The notes beneath the pieces were generated by a model. It was not told the origin of the DNA. It saw nothing but the letters and a program-made list of their open reading frames with translations, and searched no databases. Shown one piece after another: positions 49,029 to 62,894 of a stretch of DNA of 64,000 nt. Location of the stretch: contig NZ_CP102734.1 of the NCBI RefSeq assembly GCF_024722375.1, positions 624,440-688,439 of the forward strand. Reading direction: 5' to 3'. Both the position numbers and the translations under genes were made by a program. Position 1 is the stretch's first letter, and each line of letters starts with the position of its first letter. The stretch comes from Mycoplasma iguanae (GTDB taxonomy: Bacteria > Bacillota_I > Bacilli_A > Mycoplasmatales > Metamycoplasmataceae).

Positions 49029-51404
49029 TTAATCAAATTCTTTAGCTAATTTTTTTGATTCTTCTTGTCAAATACTAAATTGTTTTTCTGTTCCATAAAC
49101 TTCATGTTCATTTTCAAGTTGATAATATTCTGGTTTATTTGGGAATTTTTGTTCTTTTAAGTATTGGAAGTCAAAACTTGAAACTTTAAAGGGTTCATTA
49201 GCATTAGAAATACTTGGGATAGAATCAAATAAGCTAATTGTATAAGGATGACAAGGTCTTTTGTAAATTTTTTCTGTTTTACCTTTTTCCACAATTTTAC
49301 CTAAATGCATTATTAAAATATTGTCAGAAATATATTCAACCATTTGTAAATCGTGAGCAATGAAAAGCATTCCAATTTTCTTTTCTTTTGCTAGTTTTTT
49401 CAGCAAGTTTACAATTTGCGCTTGAATAGAAATATCTAGAGAAGCAATTGGTTCATCAGCAATAATTAATTTTGGATTTGTAATTAAGGCTCTAGCAATA
49501 ACAATTCTTTGTCTTTGTCCACCAGAAAATTCATGTGGATAACGGTAAGCAAATTGTTTTAATAAACCAACATCTTCTAGGGCTGAATAAATTTTTTCTC
49601 TTACTAAAACTTTGTTAACAACATGTTTTGTTACAAATTTCAGTAAGAAAGGTATTTTATTTATAAAGCTTGGTAATTTTTTAATTCCGTATAAATATTT
49701 AATTTCATTTTCCATTTGGTGAATTACTTTTAATTCTTTTCCAAATGAGGCATTAGCTTCTTGTTTTTCTTTAAACTGTTGTGAATATTGACTTAATGTT
49801 TCTGCAATTTCTTTTTTACTTAATTTTTGTTCTTCACTTAAATGAACACTAGCTCATTCTAAGAATTCTTTATGTTTTTCTTCATAAAGTTTGTCAACTA
49901 ATTTTTGAAGACCTAAAACTTCAGTATCTCATTCATGAGTTAATTCTTTAAAACGTTCTTTTAGATTTTTTTGTACTTCTTTATGGTGTTTGTTATATTT
50001 TTCAATTTCAGCCTTATTAAATTCTTGGGCTTTTTTATAAGCACGTTCAAGAATTTCTAAATCTTGAGCATTAGTAGGGTCAGTTGCAGGAGCTTGAGCA
50101 ATTTTAGTTTTTAAACTTTCAATAGCCGCTGTTTTTTTTGCTACTTCTTCTTCAAATGCTTGTTTATTTTTAACGGCTAAATCAAAAAATCTTGTTAAAT
50201 CAACTTTGTGTTTTTCATGTACTATTTTTTTTAAATCTTTAGTATATGTTTTTTCGATTGTTGCTAATTTCAGTTGTTTTAATAAGGAATTATTAAATTC
50301 TTTGATATATGAATCTAAACTTTTTACTTCTTCATTTTTCAATCATAAAAGTTGATTTTTAGGATTTTTTGAATCTCAAAAAGGAAGCGTTAATAATCAA
50401 TATGATTTTAGGTTTACCAAAGAAATAGTTTTGTAATATAAATATTCATCAATTCTTTCAGTTGTTAAAGCATTGTCCTTTTGTAATTTATATTCTCATC
50501 AAAATTCTGTATTAAAACTTTTGATTAAACTTTTTACATTCTTGCGATAGTTCTTGTTTTGTTTTATAAAAGTTTTTAATTCTTCTTCAGCTGCTTTTAA
50601 TTGCTGTTGCAATTCGTATTTTTCTTTAGAAACTGTAGCTCTTTTTTTATGCAATTCTAATGCTTCTTTAGCTTTAGTTAATTCTTCTTCGTCTAAATCA
50701 AGTCCTTGTTTCTTTCTTAAATTGTTTTGTTTTTCATAGAAAAATTCAATTAAGTTAGAAATATTTTCATACATATAACTAATAGCTTGAGATTGAGCTA
50801 GATTTTTTCTTTCTGCATAAACAAAATAAGTTGAAAAAGCATCGCTTAAGTTATAAAACTTATCAAAGTTTAATTTTTCAAAAGTTTTTTCTCATCCTTT
50901 TAAACTTTGTTTGGCAATTTTAATTGATTGTTCTAGGTTGTTGTTAGTAATCTCTTGAAATTTATTTTCAAAAGTCATTTTAAAAATATGCGAAACTTCT
51001 GCTCAATCTTTCATCAGATTAGATGTTTCTTCATGAGAAATTTTATTAATAATTAACGGTTCTTTTAAAATTGAAAAAATATTTTTTTGTGCATTTAATG
51101 AAGCGTGTGGGTCTTGGAAAATCATTTGTACATTGCGACGCATGTATTTACGATTTTCCCGTGATAATTTTTTACCTGAAATAATTTTGCCATTTAAGGT
51201 AACAAAACCACTAAAGTCATCATATAAACGAATTAATGAACGTCCTACTGTTGTTTTTCCACTCCCTGATTCACCAACTAACCCTAAAACTTCACTTTCA
51301 TGAATTTTAAAATCTACCCCATTGATTGCATTAACTATACCGAATTTGTTATGAAAATATTTTTTTAAGTTTTGAACTTCTAAAATAACATTATTTTTTT
51401 TCAT
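49029..51404 (-). CDS. oppF: Oligopeptide ABC transporter ATP-binding protein OppF with a very large insertion
   Basis: 791 residues, against about 300-330 in most bacteria. Walker A GESGSGKT is at 44-51, the Q-loop (MIFQDPHASLN) near 97, and the signature FSGGQRQR only near residue 626, with Walker B LIIADEPIASLD and H-loop FIAHD after it. The roughly 450 extra residues between Q-loop and signature are helical, Lys/Glu-rich coiled coil. The C-terminus keeps the HPYT motif of OppF-type proteins. ATG 51404 overlaps oppD by 14 bases. Confidence 0.93.
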
Positions 51405-52590
51405 CAAATACCTTCTTAAATAAAGTAAGTCTTTTTTGCAACTCAGGAGTTGGTTTTACTTTTGGTGCATCTGGATGCAACAATCAAGTTGCAGCAGAAT
51501 GAGTTTTACTGATTTCAATTAGTGGGGGTTCCTTTTCAAAATCAATTTCTAGGGCATAGTCATTACGTGGTGCAAAAGGATCTCCTGGAGGTAAATTAGA
51601 AAGATCGGGAGGAGTACCTTTAATTGTATAAAGTGCTTCATCTCTTTGTTCTGGTATAGCACTAATTAAAGCTCAAGTATATGGATGTTTAGGATTTGTA
51701 AAAATATCTTTTTTAGTTCCTTTTTCCACTACTCTTCCTGCATACATAACGTATAAGTAATCACAAAACTTGGCAATTACTGAAATGTTATGAGAAATAA
51801 AAATGATAGAAATTTTATATTTATTTCTAATGTCATCTAAAAGAGATAATACAGAAGCTTGAACAGTAGGGTCAAGCGCTGTGGTTGGTTCATCAGCAAC
51901 AATTAATTCCGGGTTCATTGCAACAACCATGGCAATAACAACCCTTTGTTTCATTCCACCACTAAATGTGTGCGGATATGAATCAAATTTTGCGGCTGCA
52001 TCACGAATACCGAAAGATTCTAAAATAGATATAAGATATTCTTTTTTTTCTTTTTTATTTTTGAATCTTTTATCTTTATGTAAAACGTCTAGTAATTGCT
52101 TACCAATTGTTCTTGTTGGGTTTAAAGCTGTTAAAGGGTCTTGAGGAATATATCCTACTTTTTTACCCCTGATTTTTAATCATTGTTTGTCTTTTTTATA
52201 ATTTTTAGCATCAATTCCAGAAATATACATCTTACTGCTTGTGGTAATTGCATCAGTATTAATTCCTAAAAAAGATTTTGAGGTTACGGTTTTTCCACTC
52301 CCTGATTCACCAACAAGACCAACAATATCTCCTTTTTTGATTTTTAAATCAACACCACGAACAATTTCAATTTTGTTCTTTCTACTTGTTTTAAATGCTA
52401 CCCTTAAATTTTGAACATCTAAGACAATATTGTTAGAAGGTGCTGTTGAAATACTTTCAGTTGTTTTAATATTTTCTGAAACTTTTTTTAGAGGAGTTAG
52501 TTTACTCAAAATAGTTTTAGCAAAATTTGAAAATGTATTGAAAAAATCCAAATCTATTTTTTTATTCTTTTTCTTGATTGTACCGGACAA
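51391..52590 (-). CDS. oppD: Oligopeptide ABC transporter ATP-binding protein OppD
   Basis: 399 residues. Walker A GESGSGKT, signature FSGGMKQR, Walker B LIVADEPTTALD, H-loop FISHN and the NPKHPYT oligopeptide-type tail. About 50 extra N-terminal residues precede the domain. The start is TTG 52590, supported by AAGGAG seven bases upstream, and no ATG fits. It starts one base after the oppC stop. Confidence 0.93.
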
Positions 52591-52591
52591 A

Positions 52592-53755
52592 CTAAACTCC
52601 TTTTTTAGCTTTAGGGTCTAAAGCATCATGAATTCCAATTGAAATTAATTTTAAACTAGTTACTAATGTTAATAAAATTACAGAAGGTAAAACAACTGAT
52701 CATGGGTTTGATTCCATTAATTGTTTAGAACTAAATAATGAAAGTCCTAAGTTAGGATCTGCATTAATACTATCACTAATAAATCCTAAGAATGATAATG
52801 ATGACAAGTAAAATACACCTGACATTAAACTATTAACAAACATAGCTGATAGTTTTCCTAAAATTAATGGTAGTGCTTCAATATAAATAATTCTAGCCTT
52901 AGTTGCACCTAATGATTTTGAAGCTTGTAAAAATTCTTCATCTTTTACTGTAATAATGTACATTCTGGCCACTTCAAGTGGTCCTGTAAATCCAATGAAC
53001 ACTAAAACTCCAAATACTACGTGGTCTTCTATACCGAAAATAGCAATTAGAACTATTAATCAAATAATTGAAGGAACAGTGTTAATAATATCTACAACAC
53101 GCATTGTCAATGTATCAACTCTTTTTCCAACATGAAAACCTAAAAATAATCCAATAGGTACTCCTAATAGAGTTGTAATTGTTACAACTAATAATGAGAA
53201 TCACAACGCATTTCTTGTTCCTTCTCAAATTCTTAATCAAATATCTCTACCATAGTTATCAGTTCCTATGATAGAAACTAATTTTTCATTAGAACCGCTT
53301 AATACTTGTAGAAGTGTATAAGGATCATAAAGAACTCTAGCATCACCGATGCTTTCTTGTATATCTAATATAATTTTTTGACCAGAATTTTTTTCAACAG
53401 AACGAATTAAATCAATAAAATCTTGCTTTTGAAAACTTCAGAAAGCACCATATAGAGATGATTGTTGGTCAACAACATAAACTGAAGAAGCTTCAGAAAT
53501 TGGTCTATTTGCATTGAATGGTGAAATTATAGGAATGATAACAGACATTAAAAGTACTACAAATACTAAAACTAATGACATTAAAGTTCAAGGGTTAGTG
53601 AAAAATCTTTTTGCAATATCCTTTGCTCTTGTGGTTGGTTTACCTATTCTTTGTAAAGAAATAAATTTGTCTTGCGGATAAAACTTTAATAGAGTTACAT
53701 CGCTATCATTTAATAAATATTTCTTATTAAAATCTTTTCTACTCAGTTTTTCCAT
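52592..53755 (-). CDS. oppC: Oligopeptide ABC transporter permease OppC
   Basis: 387 residues with a first helix (LMSLVLVFVVLLMSVIIPI), a long external loop, and the permease core with the EAA-type loop ASKSLGATKARIIYIEALP. TDNYGRDIW is the DppC/OppC family motif. The C-terminal DPK motif (ALDPKAKK) is present. The start overlaps oppB by 17 bases. Confidence 0.93.
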
Positions 53756-54797
53756 TTATAATCCCTTTTTCAAAATTTTTCTTTCTTAAAAATAAATATT
53801 TTACTTTTTTGAAAATACTATTTGGGTTACTTGAACTTATTTTAATTCTAGGGTCAAGTGCAGCAAAAGAAATATCCACAAGAATTTTAGAAAGAAGAGT
53901 TAGTCCTGTAAAGAACAAGACGTTAAACATAATTACATCAATTTCACCAAATTGTGCTGAGTTGAAGAAAATAGAAGCAGAACCTGGAATACCAAAGTAA
54001 CTTTCTAAAATAATACTTCCTGATAATAAATCAATATATGAGGGAATTAATGCAGCCATTAAAGGTAATGAGGCATTTCTAAAAACATGTTTTCTAAAAA
54101 TTTGCCCCTGTGATAAACCTTTAGCTTTTGCGATTAAAACTTGATTTGAAGTTAAAACAGCAATCATTTGGTTTCTTACTATTAATGTGTATCTTGAGAT
54201 AGATAAAATAGTAAAAATTAATATAGGAATGATCACAGATAAAATTGTTATGTCAAAACCAATATGTCTTAATGGGTCTGGAGCTTGAAAAGTTACTGGT
54301 AAATTAAATCATTGAATCATTAATAAAGTAATAATAGGGGCAATTATGTAAGAAGGTAATCCTGAAATAATTGTTGTCACAGAAACTACAGATGTATCTA
54401 ATAGTTTACCTCTTTTGTATGCAGATAAAATTCCTAGAAAAATTCCAATGATTGAACTAAATACAAATGAAGGAACACTTATTAATAAAGTTCATTTTAA
54501 TCTAGAGTTAAATGTTTCTGGTAATCTAACAGGTTCTATTTGGTTTCCATATGTTGCACCAAAATTACCTATAAATATTTGCCCTAAATAATTAAAAAAT
54601 CGTGTGATTGGGGGTAAATTAAACCCTCCTTCATTCAATTTTTGTTGAATGTCAGATTGTGAGAACACTTTTGAGTCATATTCACTAATAAGAATAGGGT
54701 TTTTACCGAATTGTGCTTGCATCGTATAGACAACAAACAGAATGATAAACAAAGTTACTATCGATAGTAACAACCGCTTGGAAAAATATTTAGTCAT
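53739..54797 (-). CDS. oppB: Oligopeptide ABC transporter permease OppB
   Basis: 352 residues. Typical N-terminus KRLLLSIVTLFIILFVVYTM, EAA-type loop AKAKGLSQGQIFRKHVFRNASLP, and the ALDPR motif near the end. External loop is longer than in E. coli. Starts 13 bases after oppA. Confidence 0.93.
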
Positions 54798-54810
54798 ATA
54801 TTACTAATTT

Positions 54811-57447
54811 TTATTTGCCTCTTGCAGATTCTGTTGGATATACTTTAGCAAAATCTCCTCTTAAATTGTATCCTGATTCTTTTTTAGGTAATGAATAATG
54901 AGCACTTTGTAGTAAAACACTTGGTGATGCAGGGTCGTTAACTAATCCCTGTGTTGACATTGGGTTTCATCCTGAAAGAATGTGTAATTCATTTTGTAAG
55001 TCAACAAGTTGTTTGTTTGTTCTTTTACTTTGGTATGTAAAGAAGAATTTCAATCATTCAGTAATTAAATCGAATGTTTTATTTGATTTATTAATAAATT
55101 CTTTACGGTTATGAATTAAGTTTCATGTAGAAGCATTTTTAATTTCATCAAATGTAGCAACACCATCAGGTCAAAGTTTTTTATCTTCTTTTAATGCTTT
55201 AGAAAGTAGAACCATTTCAGGGAAAGATTTAGCTAATTCAGGATTTTCTGATTCTAAATCTGCAAATAAGGTAAATACTTGGAATGTTGGTGGAGCACTT
55301 AATCCTGAAGGAGGATAAGCAAGAGCTGATAAGTAGCTACCAATACCATCGTAGTCGTAACCTCAACCTGTTCTTGTTTCTGTTGCTATACCATCAATAA
55401 TATTTGTACGAGCATTACTTTGATCTTCTGGTAAAGATACACTTAATCTGTCATCTAAACTATTAATGATTTCAACTACCCCATTTGCTGCACTTATTGC
55501 TGTACTTGAAGATTTTGTTCATTCTTGTAATTTTCATTCAACTTTTGTTGAAGCATCAAGTTTAAATTGTTCATAAATTTTATCTAGCAATTTTTTCATT
55601 TCTGCTTTGATCTCATTATATGTTTTAGATTCTCATAATGTTTTAGAATTACCTTGATTATTTGGATCTTTGTAAATTGCTTCATCTTCTGCAACTGTTT
55701 TTTCAGCAAATTTTTTACCTTCTAAATTAATAGCGAAACTTTTATCAACTTCATTTTTGTAATCAAACAATGTTTGTTTTGAATCTGTTGCTCAGTCACT
55801 TCCACTAATTTTGTTGTCAGCTGTTGCCATAGCATTTCAAGGAATTTGGTTATTAGGTGCTTTAGTTTTTACATAAGTATAAATATTAAATGCACTACTT
55901 AATAATGTTCTGAATGTTAATCCATGTCCTAATCAGAAATGTTTATTAGTTGAAACAGATTTTTCACCTGCTGCAGCTAATTGATCTGTTGAAGCACCGT
56001 ACATTGCGTATGCATAACCATCATTAAACAAGTAATTAGGTTTAGCATCAGATTCTGCTTTTTTAGGAGCGGGTGCTGGTGAATATCTTAAATAACTTGA
56101 AGGTAATGAATTTCATTGAGGGTCAATTACATAACTTAAATTGAATGCAGAAGGGTTTGCATTAATTTCATCTTGTTGTGCTTTATTTAAAGTACTGTAA
56201 GCTAAATTAGCTGTGTAATTTCTCTTGTAATTTTCAAATTGTTGGTTAGCAAAAGCAGAAGGATCTAATCCTGTGTATATTTCAATAATAATTCTTTTTA
56301 TAGAAGTATCAGATTTAACTCATTCTTGATTGTAAAAATGTGGATTTTGTTCTCAAATGTATTGTGATTGTGAAACTTGTTTTGCATAGTAAGGACTTGC
56401 AAATAACATTTTTTGTCAATCCTTACCATATCAGTAAACTCCTGATTCAGCTACTTCACCTGAAGGTTTTTTACCTTCCACTGTTGGATTTTCTGCTTCA
56501 GCCAGTTCTTTGATGTAATCACTAGGTGTTGCTTGAAATAGTGTTGAACCTGCAATCAGTTCTTTGAAAAATACACTGAAATCTGTTGATTCTTCTTGTG
56601 ATTCTACTGTTACAGCTGTTTCTGTTTTTGCTCCATTTGTAACACTAGTTAAATATCCTTCTTTTGTGTCTAATTTTGTTTTATTAACACCAAATAATTC
56701 ATATAAATAATCATTTGGAGGGTATGAACCGTCAGAAAAATATGTGTTATGTGGGTCAATATTTGGGTTATTTTTATTTACTAAAGTATCATCTATTTCT
56801 TTTGAACCACCACTAGATCTTCTGTTATTAGCATAACGATATTTTGAATCTAACAGATGGTTAAAATAGAAGTCTTCTGCTTTAACAGTGTATTTAGTTT
56901 TTTCTCCTTTTGTATTAACTCAGTGAATACCTTCTTTAACTGTCATTTGAACTTTTTTAGCATCTTTAAGATCTTCATAAAATTTCGGGTTATTAATTGA
57001 TTTAGGATCAGCAGAAGTTAAAGTTTTAAAACCGAATCTGCTTCCTGTTTGGGGAACTATTTCGTGTTTATCGTTGTCATAAACAACAACAGTACCATCT
57101 TTTTTAGTGATGTAAACTGCTTCTCCTAAACCTTTTTCTATTCATAGATTTTGATAAGAAGTAACTTTACCAGCTCTATCTAGTTCTGCTTTACCTGAAC
57201 CTGCTTCCACAAATAAGTGAGTTCCTTTTCACTCAGATGTAGTATCAGATGATGAAGGTCAACGATTTTCAATAGTAAAATCATAAAATTTATATGAGTC
57301 AGCATTAACGTTATTTCTATATACTAATTCTCTTCTTTGGTGAGAGTTTTGTAAGACATTAGTTGAACTACAAGAAATTGCAAAAGCAACTACACCTAAA
57401 CTCAACGGTATTGCCAAACTATAAAGTAATTTTTTCTTTTTAAACAT
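54811..57447 (-). CDS. oppA: Oligopeptide ABC transporter substrate-binding lipoprotein OppA
   Basis: 878 residues in one TGA-as-Trp frame. Lipobox FAISC with Cys near residue 26. Its place before oppB and its large size agree with mycoplasma OppA, which in some species is also an ecto-ATPase and adhesin (known for M. hominis). I see no clear Walker A motif in the parts I translated. AAAGGAG precedes the ATG. A leader region with a terminator-like hairpin lies directly upstream. Confidence 0.9.
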
Positions 57448-57480
57448 GTTTTTCTCCTTTACTACACAGTTTTAAAAACA

Positions 57481-57524
57481 AAAACTTATTTCTTCGAGAT
57501 TTTCTACCCCTAGAAATAAGTTTT
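57481..57524 (-). terminator. Terminator-like hairpin in the opp leader (possible attenuator)
   Basis: AAAACTTATTTCT / AGAAATAAGTTTT, 13-bp stem with a loop of 18, and TGTTTTT after it on the minus strand. It stands between the short leader frame and oppA. Confidence 0.65.
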
Positions 57525-57588
57525 ATTTAATAATTATGTTTTTAATATTTTTTTGTAATTTTTTAAAATTTCTAAATAATTATTATAT

Positions 57589-57696
57589 TTATTTCAAGGA
57601 TTCTTGCTTATAATTTCAAATCATAAAATCATTAACATTCTTAAGAATGTTAATGGCCATAGCACATTCGGTAGCTAATGCAAATGATTTGAACAT
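57589..57696 (-). CDS. Short leader reading frame upstream of oppA (35 residues)
   Basis: ATG at 57696 with AAAGGAAAG upstream, ending at TAA 57589. The product starts MFKSFALATECAMAINIL, unlike any family I know. It lies behind a promoter and in front of the terminator-like hairpin, a leader-peptide layout. A perfect 26-bp palindrome is inside the frame. It may be a leader peptide, a small membrane peptide, or chance. Confidence 0.45.
57630..57655. repeat. Perfect 26-bp palindrome
   Basis: CATTAACATTCTT followed by its exact reverse complement AAGAATGTTAATG, no loop bases. Candidate operator, or a hairpin in the transcript. It is not followed by a T run. Confidence 0.9.
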
Positions 57697-57735
57697 ATAG
57701 GCTTTCCTTTCTTTTTGTAAAATAAATATTTTTTA

Positions 57736-57767
57736 ATTATAAACTATTTTTAAAAAATGCAAGTCAA
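57736..57767 (-). promoter_or_regulatory. opp operon promoter
   Basis: TATAAT (57736-57741) with TTGCAT 15 bases upstream or TTGACT 20 bases upstream on the minus strand. It lies ahead of the short leader frame. The 57448-57841 gap is otherwise A+T-rich without genes. Confidence 0.5.
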
Positions 57768-57841
57768 AAAAATAAAAGTAATTTTCTTTATTTTATATGA
57801 GCAAAAATGTGATTTTTTTAAAATCTATTTATTATTAAGAT

Positions 57842-59137
57842 TTATTTTGTTGGTTTTCCTAAAATTTTAAACATATTATTTTTATAAACTTCAACCCCGG
57901 GTTGATTAAAAGGATTTACTCCTAATAAATGTGCAGAAATTGCACAAGCTCTTTCAAAGAGCATTACTAGTCAACCAAAAGTTTCTTCTTTACTATCTTC
58001 TAATTCAATATGAATGTTAGGGACTTTTCCTTCATTTACGTGTGCAGCTTGTGTAGCTTTAAATGCTGCATTATTAACATAGTGTAAAGTTTTTCCTGAT
58101 AAATAATTTAATTCATCTAAATTTTCTGCATCTTTTAAAATTTCAATATCATGTGGAACATTTTTAACAGTTAATACTGTTTCAAACAATATTTTTGATC
58201 CTTCTTGAATAAATTGTCCTAATGAGTGTAAATCAGTTGAAAAAATTGCTGAAGTAGGTAAAATACCCTTTTCTTCTTTTCCTTCACTTTCACCAAATAA
58301 TTGTTTCCATCATTCATTAAAGAAAGCATAATTCGGTTCATATGAAACTAACATTTCTGTAGGATATTTTTTACCTAAAATATAACGAGCTACAGCATAT
58401 CTATAAGCATCATTATCTATCAAGTTATTTTGACCATAAACTTCATTGGCTTTTTGAGCTCCTAATAAAACATTATCAATGTTAATTCCTGCACAAGCCA
58501 TCGGAAATAATCCTACTGCAGATAAAACACTGAATCTACCTCCGATATCATCAGCAATAACAAATCTTTGATATCCTTCATTTACAGAAATTGTGTGTAA
58601 AGCACCACGATTTTTATCTGTGGTTGCAAAAATTAATTTTCTAGCTTGATCCTTACCAACTTTTTCTTCTAAAAGTGATTTTAAAATTCTAAAAGCAATT
58701 GCTGGTTCTGTGGTTGTTCCGGATTTAGAAACCACATTAATAGCAAATTTTTTGTCTTTTAAGTACTCAATTAATTGGTACAGATAAGAAGATGAAATTG
58801 AATTTCCTGCAAATATAACTTGCATTTTTCTTTCTTCTTTTAATGGATAAAGTCCTTGAATTGCATCAATGGCTGCTCTAGCTCCTAAATATGAACCACC
58901 AATCCCAATAACTACTAAAACTTCTACTTTGTTTTCAAAAAGAAATTGCGCAGCTTTCTTTATTTCTTTAACTTCATTTTTATCATGATTTTTAGGTAGA
59001 TCTTTTCAACCTAAAAAATCACTACCTACAAGGGTTTTTTCTTCTAAACCAAGATGAATATTTGACACTTTTTCTCTAAAACTTAAAATATCATTTTCTT
59101 CAACTGCTTTTGATAAATCCAAATTTATTTTTTTCAT
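57842..59137 (-). CDS. pgi: Glucose-6-phosphate isomerase
   Basis: 431 residues converting glucose 6-phosphate and fructose 6-phosphate. Motifs are [31 protein letters not shown], the [17 protein letters not shown] signature and [13 protein letters not shown] near the end. Length fits the short Firmicute type. It overlaps the S1-domain gene by 13 bases. Confidence 0.96.
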
Positions 59138-59463
59138 GAATATATTTCCTCTTCTGCATGTTTTTGTAAGTTTAAAAAACCATTTTTAGTTGGTTTAATT
59201 TGATACACAAAAAAATTAGTAATTCTTTTTTTGTTTTTTACAGCTTTATAAGATAAAGTTACTTTCTTTTTTTGAATATTTACTGTTAAAACTTTAAATA
59301 ATAAAACTTCGCCGACTTTCACTATGTTAGATATTTTTTTAACAAAAAAATCACTTATTTCATTAATAAAAACTACGCCTTGATATCCGGCTTCTAAGTC
59401 TACTCAAAAGTGTTTTTCATGAATTGATTTAACAATCCCTTTGACAATTTGATTTTTATTCAT
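59125..59463 (-). CDS. S1-domain RNA-binding protein
   Basis: 112 residues. The first 75 form an S1 OB fold (IVKGIVKSIHEKHFWVDLEAGYQGVVFINEIS pattern, ending KKKVTLSYK). It resembles the single-S1 regulators such as YugI or CvfD of Firmicutes, which sit near pgi in some genomes. Function not certain. TATAAT is visible upstream on the minus strand near 59475-59480. Confidence 0.8.
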
Positions 59464-59557
59464 AATATAAGCTGAATTATAAACTAAATTAGTAAAAAAT
59501 TAGTAATTTATAACTAAAGGAATCAATAACAAAAGGCAATTTTAGGCTTGAATGTGG

Positions 59558-59563
59558 TATAAT
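59558..59563 (+). promoter_or_regulatory. Extended -10 box of gyrB, with leader hairpin
   Basis: TGGTATAAT is a TGn-extended -10 box 67 bases upstream of the gyrB ATG. The leader contains TTTTGTATT / AATACAAAA, a 9-bp hairpin around 59573-59602. Confidence 0.55.
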
Positions 59564-59630
59564 TTTCAATATTTTGTATTACTAAATAAAGCAATACAAA
59601 AAAAGGTTATTTTAGTAAAAGGTGGTATAA

Positions 59631-61544
<1,914 letters not shown>

Positions 61545-61609
61545 TATTTCTCCATTTTTGCATTTTTTATTTAAAATTAGTCATTGGACAGTTATTTGAG
61601 GGAGTAAAG

Positions 61610-62326
61610 ATGAAATACAAAAGAATATTATTGAAACTTTCAGGGGAAAGTTTGGCAAATAAAAGCAAATCTTTATCAATTGATTATCAATTAGTAAAAA
61701 AAATTGCTAAACAACTAAAGGAATTGGTTAATCAAGGAATTGAAGTGGCTATCGTTGTTGGGGGTGGAAATTTTTGAAGAGGAGCTTCTGCAGAAAAAAA
61801 CGGTATTTCTAGAAACAGAGCTGATTACATCGGGATGCTTGCAACTGTAATGAATGGGCTTGCATTACAATCAGGTTTTCAATCAGAAAATTTAAAAACC
61901 AGAGTTTTATCATCAATTAATTTTGATAAAAGAGTTTGTGAATATTACATTAAAGAAAAAGCTAATAAATATTTAAATAAAAAAGAAATTGTTATTTTTG
62001 TTGGAGGCACAGGAAGACCTTACTTTACAACCGATACCGCTTCAACACTATTTGCTTCAGAAATTGAAGCTGATGTTATTTTAGCTGGTAAAAATAATGT
62101 GGATGGCGTTTATGAAAAAGATCCTAATATCTATCCAGAAGCAAAACATTTTATTGACATTAGTTTCGATGAAGTTTTAAGACAAAATTTAAAAGTTATG
62201 GATTCTACAGCTTTTTCAATGGCTAGAGATAACAACATTGAATTATTAGTTTTTGATATTAATAAAGAAAATTCTATTAAAGATGTAATTGACAAAAAAA
62301 TTAAATTTACAAGAGTTCATAATTAA
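61610..62326 (+). CDS. pyrH: UMP kinase
   Basis: 238 residues of the amino-acid-kinase fold. Motifs KLSGESLA, VVGGGNFWRG, the TGRPYFTTDTA loop and KNNVDGVYEKDP. It phosphorylates UMP to UDP. GAGGGAG precedes the ATG. TTGCAT and TAAAAT upstream (about 61555-61580) may be its promoter. It leads the pyrH-frr-cdsA run, a common bacterial order. Confidence 0.96.
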
Positions 62327-62340
62327 AAAAAGGATAAAGT

Positions 62341-62892
62341 ATGGAAATTCAGATATATAAAGAAATGTTTGATGATGAAGTAAAAAAAGGTTTGGATCAT
62401 TTCCAAAGAGAAATGAATAAAATTTCTACAGGTAGAGTTAATCCTCTTTTAATCTCTCATATTAAGGTTTCATATTACGGTGAATTAACTCCAATTGACC
62501 AAATTGCTAATATTTTAATTCCACAAGCACAACAGTTATTGGTTAAACCTTTTGATATTAATTCTGTCAAGGATATCACAGCAGTTTTAAATGATGCTCA
62601 AATTGATGCTCAAATTGCCAATGAAGGAAATCAAGTTCGCTTAACATTCCCACAAATGACTACAGAAAGAAGAAAAGATCTAGTTAAAAAACTAGGAAAA
62701 ATCAGTGAAGAGGGAAAAGTAGCAGTACGCCTTGCAAGACAAGAAATAATAAAAGATATTAAAAAAGACGAAGAACTTTCTGAAGATCAAGAAAAAAAAT
62801 ATCTTGAAGAGATTCAAAAAGTTACAGATAAATTTGTTGAATATATAATTCAACAAACAAAAGAAAAAGAAAAAGAAATTTTAACAATATAA
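62341..62892 (+). CDS. frr: Ribosome recycling factor
   Basis: 183 residues, the usual length. Conserved stretches are STGRVNPLLISHIKVSYYG, TPIDQIANI and the C-terminal helix bundle. It splits post-termination ribosomes together with EF-G. It starts 14 bases after pyrH with AAAAGGA. Confidence 0.97.
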   Translation: MEIQIYKEMFDDEVKKGLDHFQREMNKISTGRVNPLLISHIKVSYYGELTPIDQIANILIPQAQQLLVKPFDINSVKDITAVLNDAQIDAQIANEGNQVRLTFPQMTTERRKDLVKKLGKISEEGKVAVRLARQEIIKDIKKDEELSEDQEKKYLEEIQKVTDKFVEYIIQQTKEKEKEILTI

Positions 62893-62894
62893 AA

